From: UBA4782 sp034429195
Lineage (GTDB): Bacteria; Chloroflexota; Anaerolineae; Anaerolineales; Anaerolineaceae
Reading direction: 5' to 3'
Assembly: GCA_034429195.1 (NCBI GenBank)
Contig: DAOUGQ010000002.1
Coordinates: forward strand, 124,001 to 188,000
Length of the DNA: 64,000 nucleotides
Shown: piece after piece, positions 36,767 to 43,644 of the stretch
Layout of the letters: each line of letters starts with the position of its first letter
How positions within the stretch are numbered: the first letter of the stretch is position 1
Position numbers and translations under genes: made by a program
Notes under the pieces: generated by a model
The model's database searches: none
Told to the model about the DNA's origin: nothing
What the model saw: only the letters and a program-made list of their open reading frames with translations

Positions 36767-37300
36767 GTGAATGAACTGGAAGGTATCGAAAAAGAGATAG
36801 AAGAGGCTGAAAATGATCTGGCAAATTACAAAGACATTCTCACAACAAATGAGATCAACATAATCAGAAATACAATTCAAAACCTGAAAACAAAGAGGGA
36901 AAAGGTCATGGAAGAACAAAAATTGAATACATTGGTGGATAAAGAAATTGAAGCAAGAATAGCGCAAGCTACACAGAAAGCAGAAGCAACCAGGCGCCAT
37001 GAATTTGAAGAGGAAGCGAGAAAGATTTGGGCGAGAGGTGGCACAAAACAGGAAGTAGAAGAATTGCGAAAAAAGTACCTGGAAGATTTTGAGTATACTC
37101 CCCAATCAATTGATGAATTGGGGGGTAGAGATGAAATACTTCAATCGTTGTTAACCCAATCTACCAAAGATATTCGCAATGAATACCGGCAGGAAATGCG
37201 AAAAGCGTTTGGAAAACCAGATTTGATCAGGTTGATCAAAGCGCGTTATCAAGCTAAGGGTTTGGATGTTGATTCAGTTAAATTATTTGAAATGGAGTAG
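36767..37300 (+). CDS. Coiled-coil protein of unknown function
   Basis: A 177-aa highly charged protein starting at GTG (MNELEGIEKEIEEAENDL) with AAAGGATAGGG upstream. Residues about 1-95 look like continuous coiled coil; the C-terminal part ends with FGKPDLIRLIKARYQAKGLDVDSVKLFEME. No enzymatic motif is seen. It lies right after the iterons and 3 nt before the next coiled-coil gene. Phage scaffold or minor capsid-type accessory proteins are possible by style only. Confidence 0.6.
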   Translation: MNELEGIEKEIEEAENDLANYKDILTTNEINIIRNTIQNLKTKREKVMEEQKLNTLVDKEIEARIAQATQKAEATRRHEFEEEARKIWARGGTKQEVEELRKKYLEDFEYTPQSIDELGGRDEILQSLLTQSTKDIRNEYRQEMRKAFGKPDLIRLIKARYQAKGLDVDSVKLFEME

Positions 37301-37302
37301 CC

Positions 37303-37854
37303 ATGAATACAGCAGAATTGAAACACGCACTTAAAAGATGTACCGATCCCAAAGCATACGATCAGTTAAAAAGCCAGCTTGAAGAGCAAGAGAAGATCGA
37401 ATCAATTCAGAATGCTGAGAAGATTCTAGTCGCTGAAGCTGCAAATGAAAAGCAACGGATTATGAAGAAAACAGAATTTGAATCATTAGTAAAGGAAATC
37501 AAGCACAAATATCAAGAGGTAGAGAACCTTGATAATAAGATATTTGATCTTGTTCGGGAACTTGTACCGTCCGTAAATGACAGGCTAAGCATAAGCGCTG
37601 ATATTGAATTAAAAGAAGTACATGCCATGAACCTGGCGAATGAATTAGGATTGCCATTTGAGAATAAGCCAATTTCTTTGATAGGTGGACAACCAGTAGA
37701 TAAAAATCCCCATAGGTTGATCAAAATTTGGTTACAGCGGTTTGAGGATTGGTCGCATAAATTGGGCGGGGCGGATAAGGTTACTAAAACCATTATTGCT
37801 TCACATGGTTTGCAGGGCGGAACCGAAGCTGCAGATTTACCCAATACATATTGA
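37303..37854 (+). CDS. Coiled-coil protein of unknown function
   Basis: A 183-aa protein, coiled-coil-rich at residues about 20-75 (KSQLEEQEKIESIQNAEKIL, then NEKQRIMKKTEFESLVKEIKHKYQEVENLDNKIFDLV), with a more globular end containing HRLIKIWLQRFEDWSHKLGGADKVTKTI. No family is recognised. It may be a partner of the preceding protein because the two genes are nearly contiguous. Confidence 0.6.
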   Translation: MNTAELKHALKRCTDPKAYDQLKSQLEEQEKIESIQNAEKILVAEAANEKQRIMKKTEFESLVKEIKHKYQEVENLDNKIFDLVRELVPSVNDRLSISADIELKEVHAMNLANELGLPFENKPISLIGGQPVDKNPHRLIKIWLQRFEDWSHKLGGADKVTKTIIASHGLQGGTEAADLPNTY

Positions 37855-37868
37855 TCGGGGGTTACAGA

Positions 37869-38252
37869 ATGTATGAAAACCTGACACCAAAACAAAGAAA
37901 AGCAATCGAGACACTTCTCACGAATGGAGATATAGCCGAAGCAGCAAGGGCAGCGGGTGTATCAAGGAACACGGTTTATCAATGGTTCAAAAAACCAGAG
38001 TTTATCGAAGCTATGAAAACAAGTACATCCCAGGCGCTTGATGACCTCAGCCGTTCTTTACTGACATTGGGTGAAATAGCCATTTCAACGCTAAAAAAGG
38101 CGATGGAGGATGATCTTACCCCAACAAGTACAAAAGTAAGAGCTGCTGATGTTGTGTTTTCTCGTTTAATGCAGTTTAGGGAGCTTGTATCTATGGAAGA
38201 GCGAATAAGAACACTAGAAAGGAGTATTCTCGATGGCAGGAAAACTGATTAG
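37869..38252 (+). CDS. Phage-type HTH protein, small-terminase-like (phBC6A51 type)
   Basis: A 127-aa protein. The N-terminus, MYENLTPKQRKAIETLLTNG followed by DIAEAARAAGVSRNTVYQWFKKPEFIEAM, is the HTH layout of phBC6A51-type and small-terminase-like phage proteins; the rest is helical (SRSLLTLGEIAISTLKKAMEDDLTPTSTKVRAADVVFSRLM). In phages such proteins recognise packaging sites, but the same family also occurs in elements without packaging genes. GGGGG sits 8 nt before the ATG at 37869; an 18-nt longer TTG start is less likely. Confidence 0.6.
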   Translation: MYENLTPKQRKAIETLLTNGDIAEAARAAGVSRNTVYQWFKKPEFIEAMKTSTSQALDDLSRSLLTLGEIAISTLKKAMEDDLTPTSTKVRAADVVFSRLMQFRELVSMEERIRTLERSILDGRKTD

Positions 38253-38448
38253 CCGAATACAAAAATTAGAAAAGGAAGTAGGGCAAACCACAAGTAAAAA
38301 TAGTATTTCGATCGTTGTTAACTGGGAGACGGGAAGCATTGATATAAACGAAGAAGAAAGCGATCCAGTTTTATTGAGCAAATTCAAACGGGACGTGAAT
38401 ATAGTTTATGGTAATGACATTCCCGAACCGAAAGAGAATCATAAGTAG
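38233..38448 (+). CDS. Small acidic protein of unknown function
   Basis: A 71-aa ORF beginning MAGKLISRIQKLEKEVGQ, overlapping the HTH gene by 20 nt, with GAAAGGAG upstream. A short coiled-coil start and the acidic stretch DINEEESDPV are visible. No known family. Because large serine recombinases need a small directionality factor for excision, this and the gene at 38552 are candidates by size alone. Confidence 0.5.
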   Translation: MAGKLISRIQKLEKEVGQTTSKNSISIVVNWETGSIDINEEESDPVLLSKFKRDVNIVYGNDIPEPKENHK

Positions 38449-38463
38449 ACAGTGAAAAAGATG

Positions 38464-38498
38464 CCCCAGCCTGGAGCCGGAAGGGTTTCAGGCTGGGG
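38464..38498 (+). terminator. Strong hairpin after the small-gene operon of the element
   Basis: CCCCAGCCTG (38464-38473) pairs with CAGGCTGGGG (38489-38498), a 10-bp GC-rich stem 16 nt after the stop codon. No T-run follows, so termination would be weak or Rho-linked. TATAAT at 38517-38522 may start the next small gene. Confidence 0.55.
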
Positions 38499-38551
38499 GA
38501 GTGGTGTGCAATTCTGTATAATTAGAGAATGGATTATCGGGAGAAGTAGAC

Positions 38552-38770
38552 ATGGATGATAAGTATTCGCTTGCGCTTGAAGGGATGGACTTGGTAAAAG
38601 TAACAATGGATAAATTGCAAAACAGGTTATCAGAAGAGGATTATTCCCTGATAAAAGATTTATTGGAGCTGCAGGATAAAGCTATTCAGATCAGTGCGGG
38701 GTACAAAATACCTGTTGCGACATTGGAAGAGTTAATTCGGAGAGTGAAGAGCAGGCAAGATAATACCTGA
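38552..38770 (+). CDS. Small helical protein of unknown function
   Basis: A 72-aa ORF (MDDKYSLALEGMDLVKVTMD, then KLQNRLSEEDYSLIKDLLEL) with a GGGAGAAGTAGAC leader. It is probably its own transcription unit because a hairpin and a -10 box lie just upstream. No family is recognised. Confidence 0.5.
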   Translation: MDDKYSLALEGMDLVKVTMDKLQNRLSEEDYSLIKDLLELQDKAIQISAGYKIPVATLEELIRRVKSRQDNT

Positions 38771-38777
38771 AACCTCA

Positions 38778-38909
38778 TTAATATAATGTTCTATGAATAG
38801 GTGAAAAAAGCCGATTTATAGCTTCTGATAATTAATAGTTATCAAAAACATAAGCGAATTTTAGCCTATTTTCATGAGATTATCAAGAATAAATAGAACA
38901 TTATATTAA
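38778..38909 (+). repeat. 17-bp perfect inverted repeat flanking nested palindromes
   Basis: TTAATATAATGTTCTAT at 38778-38794 is exactly inverted at 38893-38909. Between them lie a second inverted pair AATAGG/CCTATT (38796-38801 and 38865-38870) and a central palindrome GATAATTAATAGTTATC (38827-38843). The 132-nt block is AT-rich and non-coding. The core AAATAGAACA also occurs at 33851 in the left-end repeats. It may be a second origin, a termination site or a recombination-related structure. Confidence 0.65.
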
Positions 38910-38990
38910 ATAGCGATTGGCTATCTGATCGTTTATTTACAGTTTATACAGTCTCCATTGCTGTTAATCGCTGTATGACAGTGAAAAATT

Positions 38991-39015
38991 TGTCAGTTGA
39001 CAGATGGGGTATAAT
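38991..39015 (+). promoter_or_regulatory. Palindrome and -10 box upstream of the integrase leader
   Basis: TGTCAGTTGACA (38991-39002) is a palindrome (TGTCA/TGACA around GT) and TATAAT follows at 39010-39015. No well-spaced -35 box is seen, so activator or repressor control at the palindrome is likely. The transcript would begin just before the structured leader. Confidence 0.5.
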
Positions 39016-39028
39016 GATAATTACAAAG

Positions 39029-39150
39029 CGATCCCGAAAAGTGCTGAAACACAATCCGGGATCTAACCAAAACACCTGGCTAGAGGTGATCGGGCTAAGT
39101 TGTATTTTATCATATGCCCCAGGTGGGATCTAAACCTTGGGCATTTTCTA
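39029..39150 (+). ncRNA. Structured leader RNA of the integrase gene (candidate)
   Basis: Three hairpins follow the -10 box: GATCCCG/CGGGATC (39030-39036 with 39057-39063, containing an inner GTG/CAC pair), CACCT/AGGTG (39073-39077 with 39084-39088), and ATGCCC-AGGT/ACCT-GGGCAT (39114-39144) followed by TTTTC, which looks like a terminator. GGGATCTAA is repeated, inside the second strand of hairpin 1 and in the loop of hairpin 3, so GATCCC could choose between two partners. This is the layout of an attenuator or riboswitch; it matches no riboswitch class I know. A 14-codon ORF at 39114 is a weaker alternative explanation. Confidence 0.45.
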
Positions 39151-39230
39151 TTTCATAGAAAGAGCCATAAAATTCATTCAGGTCATATATTGACAATTTG
39201 AATTGATAAAACACATCAAGGGGAGCAAAT

Positions 39231-40865
39231 ATGAAAAGAGCAGTTATCTATGCCAGGGTGAGTACTGATAAACAACGCGATAATTACAGTATTCAAACCC
39301 AGGTAGCTGAATGCGCATCATACGCCAGGCAAAAAGGTTATTCTCTGGTGGGTGAAGTGTATATTGATCCTGATACTGGTAATGAAGTCTCAGATAAACC
39401 CGGAATGATACCTGCTTATGTTGACGATATATCTTCTTGGGAGTACAACCGACCGGGTTTAGATTCTTTGATCGGTTTTTTGAAAAAGGGGGGTGCTGAT
39501 CTTGTAATTGTCCATTCGATTGATAGGTTAGCAAGAGAACCCGAAAAGCTGAGAATCTTTGAGTATGGCTTTATGACTTATCATGCAGAGGTGGAATATG
39601 TAAAGGGGGAGTACCAGGATAATCCAGAGGGTCAATTCTTCAAAACAGTGATCAGCGCAAGTGCCAAATTAGAGAATGATTGGCGTGTAGAGAGGTGTAA
39701 CAGGGGTAAGCGAGAAAAAGCCCGAGCGGGTTTGTTTGTTGCAGGACGACCACCTTTTGGATATGTGATTGATAAAAATGCTTTAGGTGGTTTGGCTGTA
39801 AATCCAAAAGAAGCCGAAGCAGTGAAGATTATTTTTGATTTATATATCAACCAGAGTATGAGTATTCGCAAAATTGTTCGAGAATTGAATGAGCGAAGCA
39901 TTCCTACCAGGCAGGGTGGTGCATGGGGTAAATCAAGTGTCAATCGCGTTCTTGAAAACACTGCATACATTGGAAAGATATATTACCAAAAGAATAAAAG
40001 AATGAGAACTGATAAAAAGACCTGGCTAAAATCGAGAGAAGAAGAAGAATGGATCGGGATTGAAGTTACTCCATTGATTGATCTTGATACCTTCGAGCTT
40101 GCCAGGCAAAAGCTAACACATAATCGAGATTATGTCAGGAGAACCCCAACCCGTTCATATTTATTATCAGGTAAGATAATTTGCAGCAAATGTAACAGAC
40201 CTTATCTTGCCCAGGCAAAGAAGCCAAATGAGCATAACCGATTGGCACAAGAGGGAATAACTTACCGTCATAGAATGCGGGCGGGGCATTGCTGCAATAA
40301 GACCATTAGCGCTAGAGCATTGGAGCCGATTGTTTGGGAAAAGATAGAATCCTTATTGCTAGAACCTGAAAACCTGAGACATGGATTTGATGAAGCGAAA
40401 CAGTTAGAGCAAGAAAAGTATAAACAAAGTCAAATGAAGTTATCGGAGATTGATCGCAAAATCGAAAAGCTGGAAAAGAAGAAAGACAACCTTACACAGT
40501 TATATACCGATCCTGATATTGAAATGCCAAAGGATGAATATGTCAGGCAGAGACGATTAATAACTGAGGAAATAGCAGAGCTGAACAAACAAAAAGTAAA
40601 TTTCGATAAGCCAAAGTCTACTCTACCATCTGAAGAAGAATTTAAGAACCTGGAGCAATTTGCTAAGGAAATACAAAATCGCTTGCTTGAAAAAGTCCCG
40701 ACACAAAAGAACAAGCGTAAAGTGCTAGACTTGCTGCATGTTCAAGTAAAAATAAACCCGGATGGTGGCGGAACTGTTAACGGATGGTTTGGGGAGAAGG
40801 TATTATTGGACACGTTATCAAAACATTATGCCCACCTGCGGCCGCTACCTCCAGAGCGCGCTTGA
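39231..40865 (+). CDS. Large serine recombinase (integrase) of the element
   Basis: Site-specific recombinase of 544 aa that integrates and excises the element. The catalytic domain begins MKRAVIYARVSTDKQRDNYS with the nucleophile Ser11, and has VHSIDRLAREPEKLRIFEYG and ENDWRVERCNRGKREKA. The recombinase domain is about residues 175-250 (PPFGYVIDKNALGG, then IPTRQGGAWGKSSVNRVLEN), then a zinc ribbon (IICSKCNRPYL, and GHCCNKTI). A coiled coil at about 400-470 follows. AAGGGGAG precedes the ATG. The reading frame crosses the right att core, so its last residues (KHYAHLRPLPPERA) are encoded by antisense comM. Confidence 0.95.
   Translation: MKRAVIYARVSTDKQRDNYSIQTQVAECASYARQKGYSLVGEVYIDPDTGNEVSDKPGMIPAYVDDISSWEYNRPGLDSLIGFLKKGGADLVIVHSIDRLAREPEKLRIFEYGFMTYHAEVEYVKGEYQDNPEGQFFKTVISASAKLENDWRVERCNRGKREKARAGLFVAGRPPFGYVIDKNALGGLAVNPKEAEAVKIIFDLYINQSMSIRKIVRELNERSIPTRQGGAWGKSSVNRVLENTAYIGKIYYQKNKRMRTDKKTWLKSREEEEWIGIEVTPLIDLDTFELARQKLTHNRDYVRRTPTRSYLLSGKIICSKCNRPYLAQAKKPNEHNRLAQEGITYRHRMRAGHCCNKTISARALEPIVWEKIESLLLEPENLRHGFDEAKQLEQEKYKQSQMKLSEIDRKIEKLEKKKDNLTQLYTDPDIEMPKDEYVRQRRLITEEIAELNKQKVNFDKPKSTLPSEEEFKNLEQFAKEIQNRLLEKVPTQKNKRKVLDLLHVQVKINPDGGGTVNGWFGEKVLLDTLSKHYAHLRPLPPERA
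40817..40821. other. Right attachment-site core (ATCAA)
   Basis: ATCAA at 40817-40821 matches the left core. To its right the sequence is comM again (AACATTATGCCCACC, minus strand GGHNVL codons); to its left it is element sequence. The core lies inside the integrase coding region. Confidence 0.85.
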
Positions 40866-41466
40866 CATGTTCTTGCCCTTTAATCTCCTGGAAATCTGTC
40901 TGGATGAATGGCTCAGAGATTTCTGTTTTTGAAATAGTTTGAGGGGTTATCATTTGCTGTCTGGTCAAATGAAGGTACAACTCAGAGAGATTTTGTACTG
41001 GTACGACTGTTAACTCAGGTATCAGGGCTGCTTCGTTCGCATCTGCTGATGGAACGATGATCTGCTCAAAACTATTTTCGCGGGCAAGTGCAGCCATGGG
41101 GAGTATTCCACGTGTATGGCGTACAGTACCGTCCAGCGATAGTTCACCCACAATTAATACTTTTTCCAACGAATGTTGGGGGAGAATCCCCATCATTGCC
41201 ATGACGCCGATGGCAATAGGTAGATCATACGCAGGGCCTTCTTTGCGCACTGAGGCAGGAGCCAGATTGACCACCACACGTTTTCGAGGGAATTCCAGCC
41301 CCGCATTCTTGATCGCAGCTTGAACACGCTCCCGGCTTTCCTGTACTGCAGTATCAGGTAATCCTACAATCGTCATACCTGGTAGACCCTGACCAGTGTC
41401 GACTTCGACTTCTACGATGACGCCGTCTAATCCGATGATGGCACAGGAAAAAACGCGGGCTAGCAT
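40817..41466 (-). pseudogene. comM: comM 5' part, split by element
   Basis: The N-terminal Lon-protease-like domain of ComM: MLARVFSCAIIGLDGVIVEVEV, LPGMTIVGLPDTAVQESRERV, KRVVVNLAPASVRKEGPAYDLPIAI, then QEHVKRALEVAAAGGHNVL. The chromosomal frame ends at the core; the reading frame continues 13 residues into the element and stops at 40777. The ATPase domain is thus separated by 7 kb. Any product would be a truncated, ATPase-less protein. Excision of the element would restore the whole gene. Confidence 0.93.
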
Positions 41467-41506
41467 GGATTTAGTGTAGAGGGAAATGGTTTTGTTGTCA
41501 AACGTC

Positions 41507-42451
41507 TCAAGGAGTAAATGAAACCTTCAACGTATTAATTACCGTCTCAATGGGATTGAAGATGGTCGCTTGAGTAGAACCTGCGAAAAGTAATCCAACC
41601 GCTTTAGTTGAATTTGAAGCGAATACAACCGAACCTGAATCACCACCCTGGCACATGGGCGTAGATACCATCTGGTTTTCAAAACGGGCGCTCTGTGTAT
41701 CACCATAGCTGACCACTAATGTGGTTTTGATCAATTCAATTGTTCCCGTTGTCAGCCCTGTGGTACGGCCACATTTCATTACTTCCATCCCCAGGCTTGC
41801 TTTTTGAATACCATCTGGTGTGCCAATGGAATACACTTCATCTGAGACCAGATTTGCATTCAATGGTTTTGCTAGTGCAGCGTCGATCTGGTTGGTCTTG
41901 CGACTTCTTCTTTCAAAAAAATCACGCCATTGTGTATTGTTCAACAGATTCGATAATTTTATCCCCCAACGAATAATGAAATCTGGCAGCGGTTTGAGTT
42001 CCTCTGAAGCGAGAAATTTTATAGGAATGTATTTCGTCAATAAAGCCAGAGTATCTCTCCCCAGTATTCCACCATCTGATCTTCCTTGTTGAAGAATGGG
42101 ATCTCCAAGGCTGCATAAATTGCTGTTGGCTAAAATATGATTGTTGGAAAGTATACGCGGTGTGTGTTGAAGTGAATCATAAACGATACATCCTAATGTG
42201 CCTGTGGTAATTTTGTAATGCCCGATGCTTATACCACCCACAGCGGGACGCCAGCGATCTCGTACAGTCTGCATAGCACGAAGATGTCCCACTTCGATTA
42301 CGTCAGTTTTCACACCCCCCAATTCTTCTGGTATAACATCTTCTTTCGATAAAGATGTTGTGGATACTTTATTGCGAACCATTGTAACCAATGATAGCTC
42401 GTCAAGAGTTTTTCCATCTTTCTTCTTGTATCCAATCCCTACACCAACCAC
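41507..42451 (-). CDS. Trypsin-fold serine protease, Nal1-like
   Basis: A 314-aa protein with the catalytic triad in trypsin-fold order: His in RILSNNHILANSN, Asp in NQIDAALAKP and Ser in CQGGDSGSVVF. No signal peptide is visible, so it is probably cytoplasmic, as in Nal1-type proteins. The start is unsure. GTG 42451 (MVGVGIGYKKKDG) has no ribosome site, and an open frame reaches further upstream through TQYLEELTKIHAQYQNYLLA and LPHV, which looks like the family's normal N-terminus. AGGAG sits in front of that extension, but no ATG, GTG or TTG follows in frame. Confidence 0.7.
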   Translation of the reverse strand: MVGVGIGYKKKDGKTLDELSLVTMVRNKVSTTSLSKEDVIPEELGGVKTDVIEVGHLRAMQTVRDRWRPAVGGISIGHYKITTGTLGCIVYDSLQHTPRILSNNHILANSNLCSLGDPILQQGRSDGGILGRDTLALLTKYIPIKFLASEELKPLPDFIIRWGIKLSNLLNNTQWRDFFERRSRKTNQIDAALAKPLNANLVSDEVYSIGTPDGIQKASLGMEVMKCGRTTGLTTGTIELIKTTLVVSYGDTQSARFENQMVSTPMCQGGDSGSVVFASNSTKAVGLLFAGSTQATIFNPIETVINTLKVSFTP

Positions 42452-42573
42452 GTGAGGCAGAGCCAGGAGATAATTCTGGTATTGTGCATGGATTTTTGTA
42501 AGTTCTTCGAGGTATTGCGTACTTAACTCCTATCAACTATATGTAATTCTTCCTGGTTGTATGGTCAACTCAT

Positions 42574-42602
42574 TTGACAATGAAGTCAGGAAGTGTTACC
42601 CT
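42574..42602 (+). promoter_or_regulatory. Predicted promoter of the cold-shock gene
   Basis: TTGACA (42574-42579) and TACCCT (42597-42602) are 17 bp apart. The -10 box is a weak match. The leader would be about 85 nt, consistent with cold-shock genes that have long untranslated leaders. Confidence 0.35.
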
Positions 42603-42691
42603 ATTGGCCGGTCAAATAGAGTGCGATTTACTTCATCAGTATGCAAGTAATGAGCCATCTATAAACAAAAATATTTTTGGAGAAAGGCAGT

Positions 42692-42907
42692 ATGTCAGAA
42701 AGATTAACGGGTACCGTTAAATGGTTTAATGCCACCAAAGGCTATGGTTTCATCGGCCGTGAGGATGGCGGTGCAGATATTTTTGTTCACTTTTCCGCAA
42801 TCAACATGGAAGGTTACAAACGACTGCGTGAAGGTCAGCAGGTGCAATTCTCAGTAGAGAACGGGCCGAAAGGTCTGCAGGCTGCTGAAGTAACACCAGT
42901 TGTTTAA
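42692..42907 (+). CDS. Cold-shock protein (CspA family)
   Basis: A 71-aa single cold-shock domain RNA chaperone. RNP1 is KGYGFI and RNP2 is DIFVHF; the protein starts MSERLTGTVKWFNATKGYGF. ATG 42692 has GGAGAAAGG in front; a start 15 nt earlier is less well placed. A terminator follows. Confidence 0.95.
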   Translation: MSERLTGTVKWFNATKGYGFIGREDGGADIFVHFSAINMEGYKRLREGQQVQFSVENGPKGLQAAEVTPVV

Positions 42908-42928
42908 GTAGCGAAATATCAAAAGATG

Positions 42929-42957
42929 GAGCCGCAATATTTGCGGCTCTTCCTTTT
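42929..42957 (+). terminator. Intrinsic terminator of the cold-shock gene
   Basis: GAGCCGCAA and TTGCGGCTC pair around the loop TAT, followed by TTCCTTTTTT. Confidence 0.9.
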
Positions 42958-42971
42958 TTAAATCACAGAAT

Positions 42972-43631
42972 TTATTCTACTAAACCGCTTTTAAACCCAA
43001 ATAAATAGGCAAAAATCTTTATATATTCACTTGCAGTAGCCTGTCTGCCGTCTGCAGTCATCCACCAGTTTGTTGAACGGTACCAATGGTTTCGCACTGG
43101 CCTGACATAAATATCTATCCCTGAATCCCTAAAAACCGAATGAAAGATCAATCGAGTGCGAAAGGTATGAAAGGGATCAGTGACTATAATTAATGATTTA
43201 AACGAATTACGATTTGCAAGCTTTAAAACCTGTTGTGCTTCTTCAAGGGTACTGAATGCTGCCTGATCGGTAACCAGGATAGCAGAATCTGGTACGCCCA
43301 GGTTTCTGGCTGTGTCTTTGAAGAGTATTGTTGTATCGGATACTCTCTCTCCTTCTCTGGGTGTTGTTTCTGTCAGGATAAGCCATTGGGCGTTTTTCTC
43401 CAGGAAAATCCTGGCACCTTCTTCCATGCGTGACATATCACCGCCCCCACTTAAAACAACAACTGCATCGGAACTTCGTAGCGGGTCAGCAATGATGAGG
43501 ATTCCACCAGCAGTGGTAAGTAGAACACTCCCCAGTATACATATGAAGAGAAAAACTATTGGAATACCCAATACCAGTGATTGGCTTTTTCGTCCATTAC
43601 CTGGTTCTGGAGTATTGAGTGATTGCTTCAT
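42972..43631 (-). CDS. YdcF/DUF218-domain membrane-anchored protein
   Basis: A 219-aa protein with one N-terminal membrane helix (LVLGIPIVFLFICILGSVLL) and a DUF218 (YdcF-like) domain: ADPLRSSDAVVVLSGGGDMSRMEEG, then STLEEAQQVLKLANRN, LIIVTDPFHTFRTRLIF. Family members bind nucleotides or act in envelope polysaccharide-related pathways, but the function is generally unknown. It lies 13 nt from the end of the PatB-type gene on the same strand, so the two may be co-transcribed. Confidence 0.75.
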   Translation of the reverse strand: MKQSLNTPEPGNGRKSQSLVLGIPIVFLFICILGSVLLTTAGGILIIADPLRSSDAVVVLSGGGDMSRMEEGARIFLEKNAQWLILTETTPREGERVSDTTILFKDTARNLGVPDSAILVTDQAAFSTLEEAQQVLKLANRNSFKSLIIVTDPFHTFRTRLIFHSVFRDSGIDIYVRPVRNHWYRSTNWWMTADGRQATASEYIKIFAYLFGFKSGLVE

Positions 43632-43644
43632 TTTTTAGCCTAAT

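Larger units (their letters stand above)
33763..40821 (+). mobile_element. Integrative element (~7.05 kb) inserted in comM
   Basis: Joining the outer flanks through the shared ATCAA core restores a perfect comM frame, GGHNVL followed by MSGSPGSG, which defines the element to the base. Its genes, all on the plus strand: ribbon-helix-helix protein, a small ORF, CHC2/Toprim primase, RepA/DnaB-type ATPase, two coiled-coil proteins, a phage-type HTH protein, two small proteins and a large serine recombinase. It also carries an iteron array, repeats at its left end, and an inverted-repeat region. No relaxase, capsid, toxin, resistance or defence gene is seen. The combination of integrase, regulator, primase, helicase, iterons and small-terminase-like protein is the outline of a replicating phage satellite; a mini-ICE or integrating plasmid is the alternative. 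Confidence 0.88.

Noticed and set aside
36518..37105. 195-codon minus-strand ORF with QEYQEAQEYQ repeats
   Set aside because: It is the antisense translation of the iteron array and the start of the coiled-coil gene; the repeated residues come from the 9-bp DNA period.
39114..39158. 14-codon ORF in the integrase leader
   Set aside because: It lies within the terminator-like hairpin and has no ribosome site; the RNA structure explains the sequence better.
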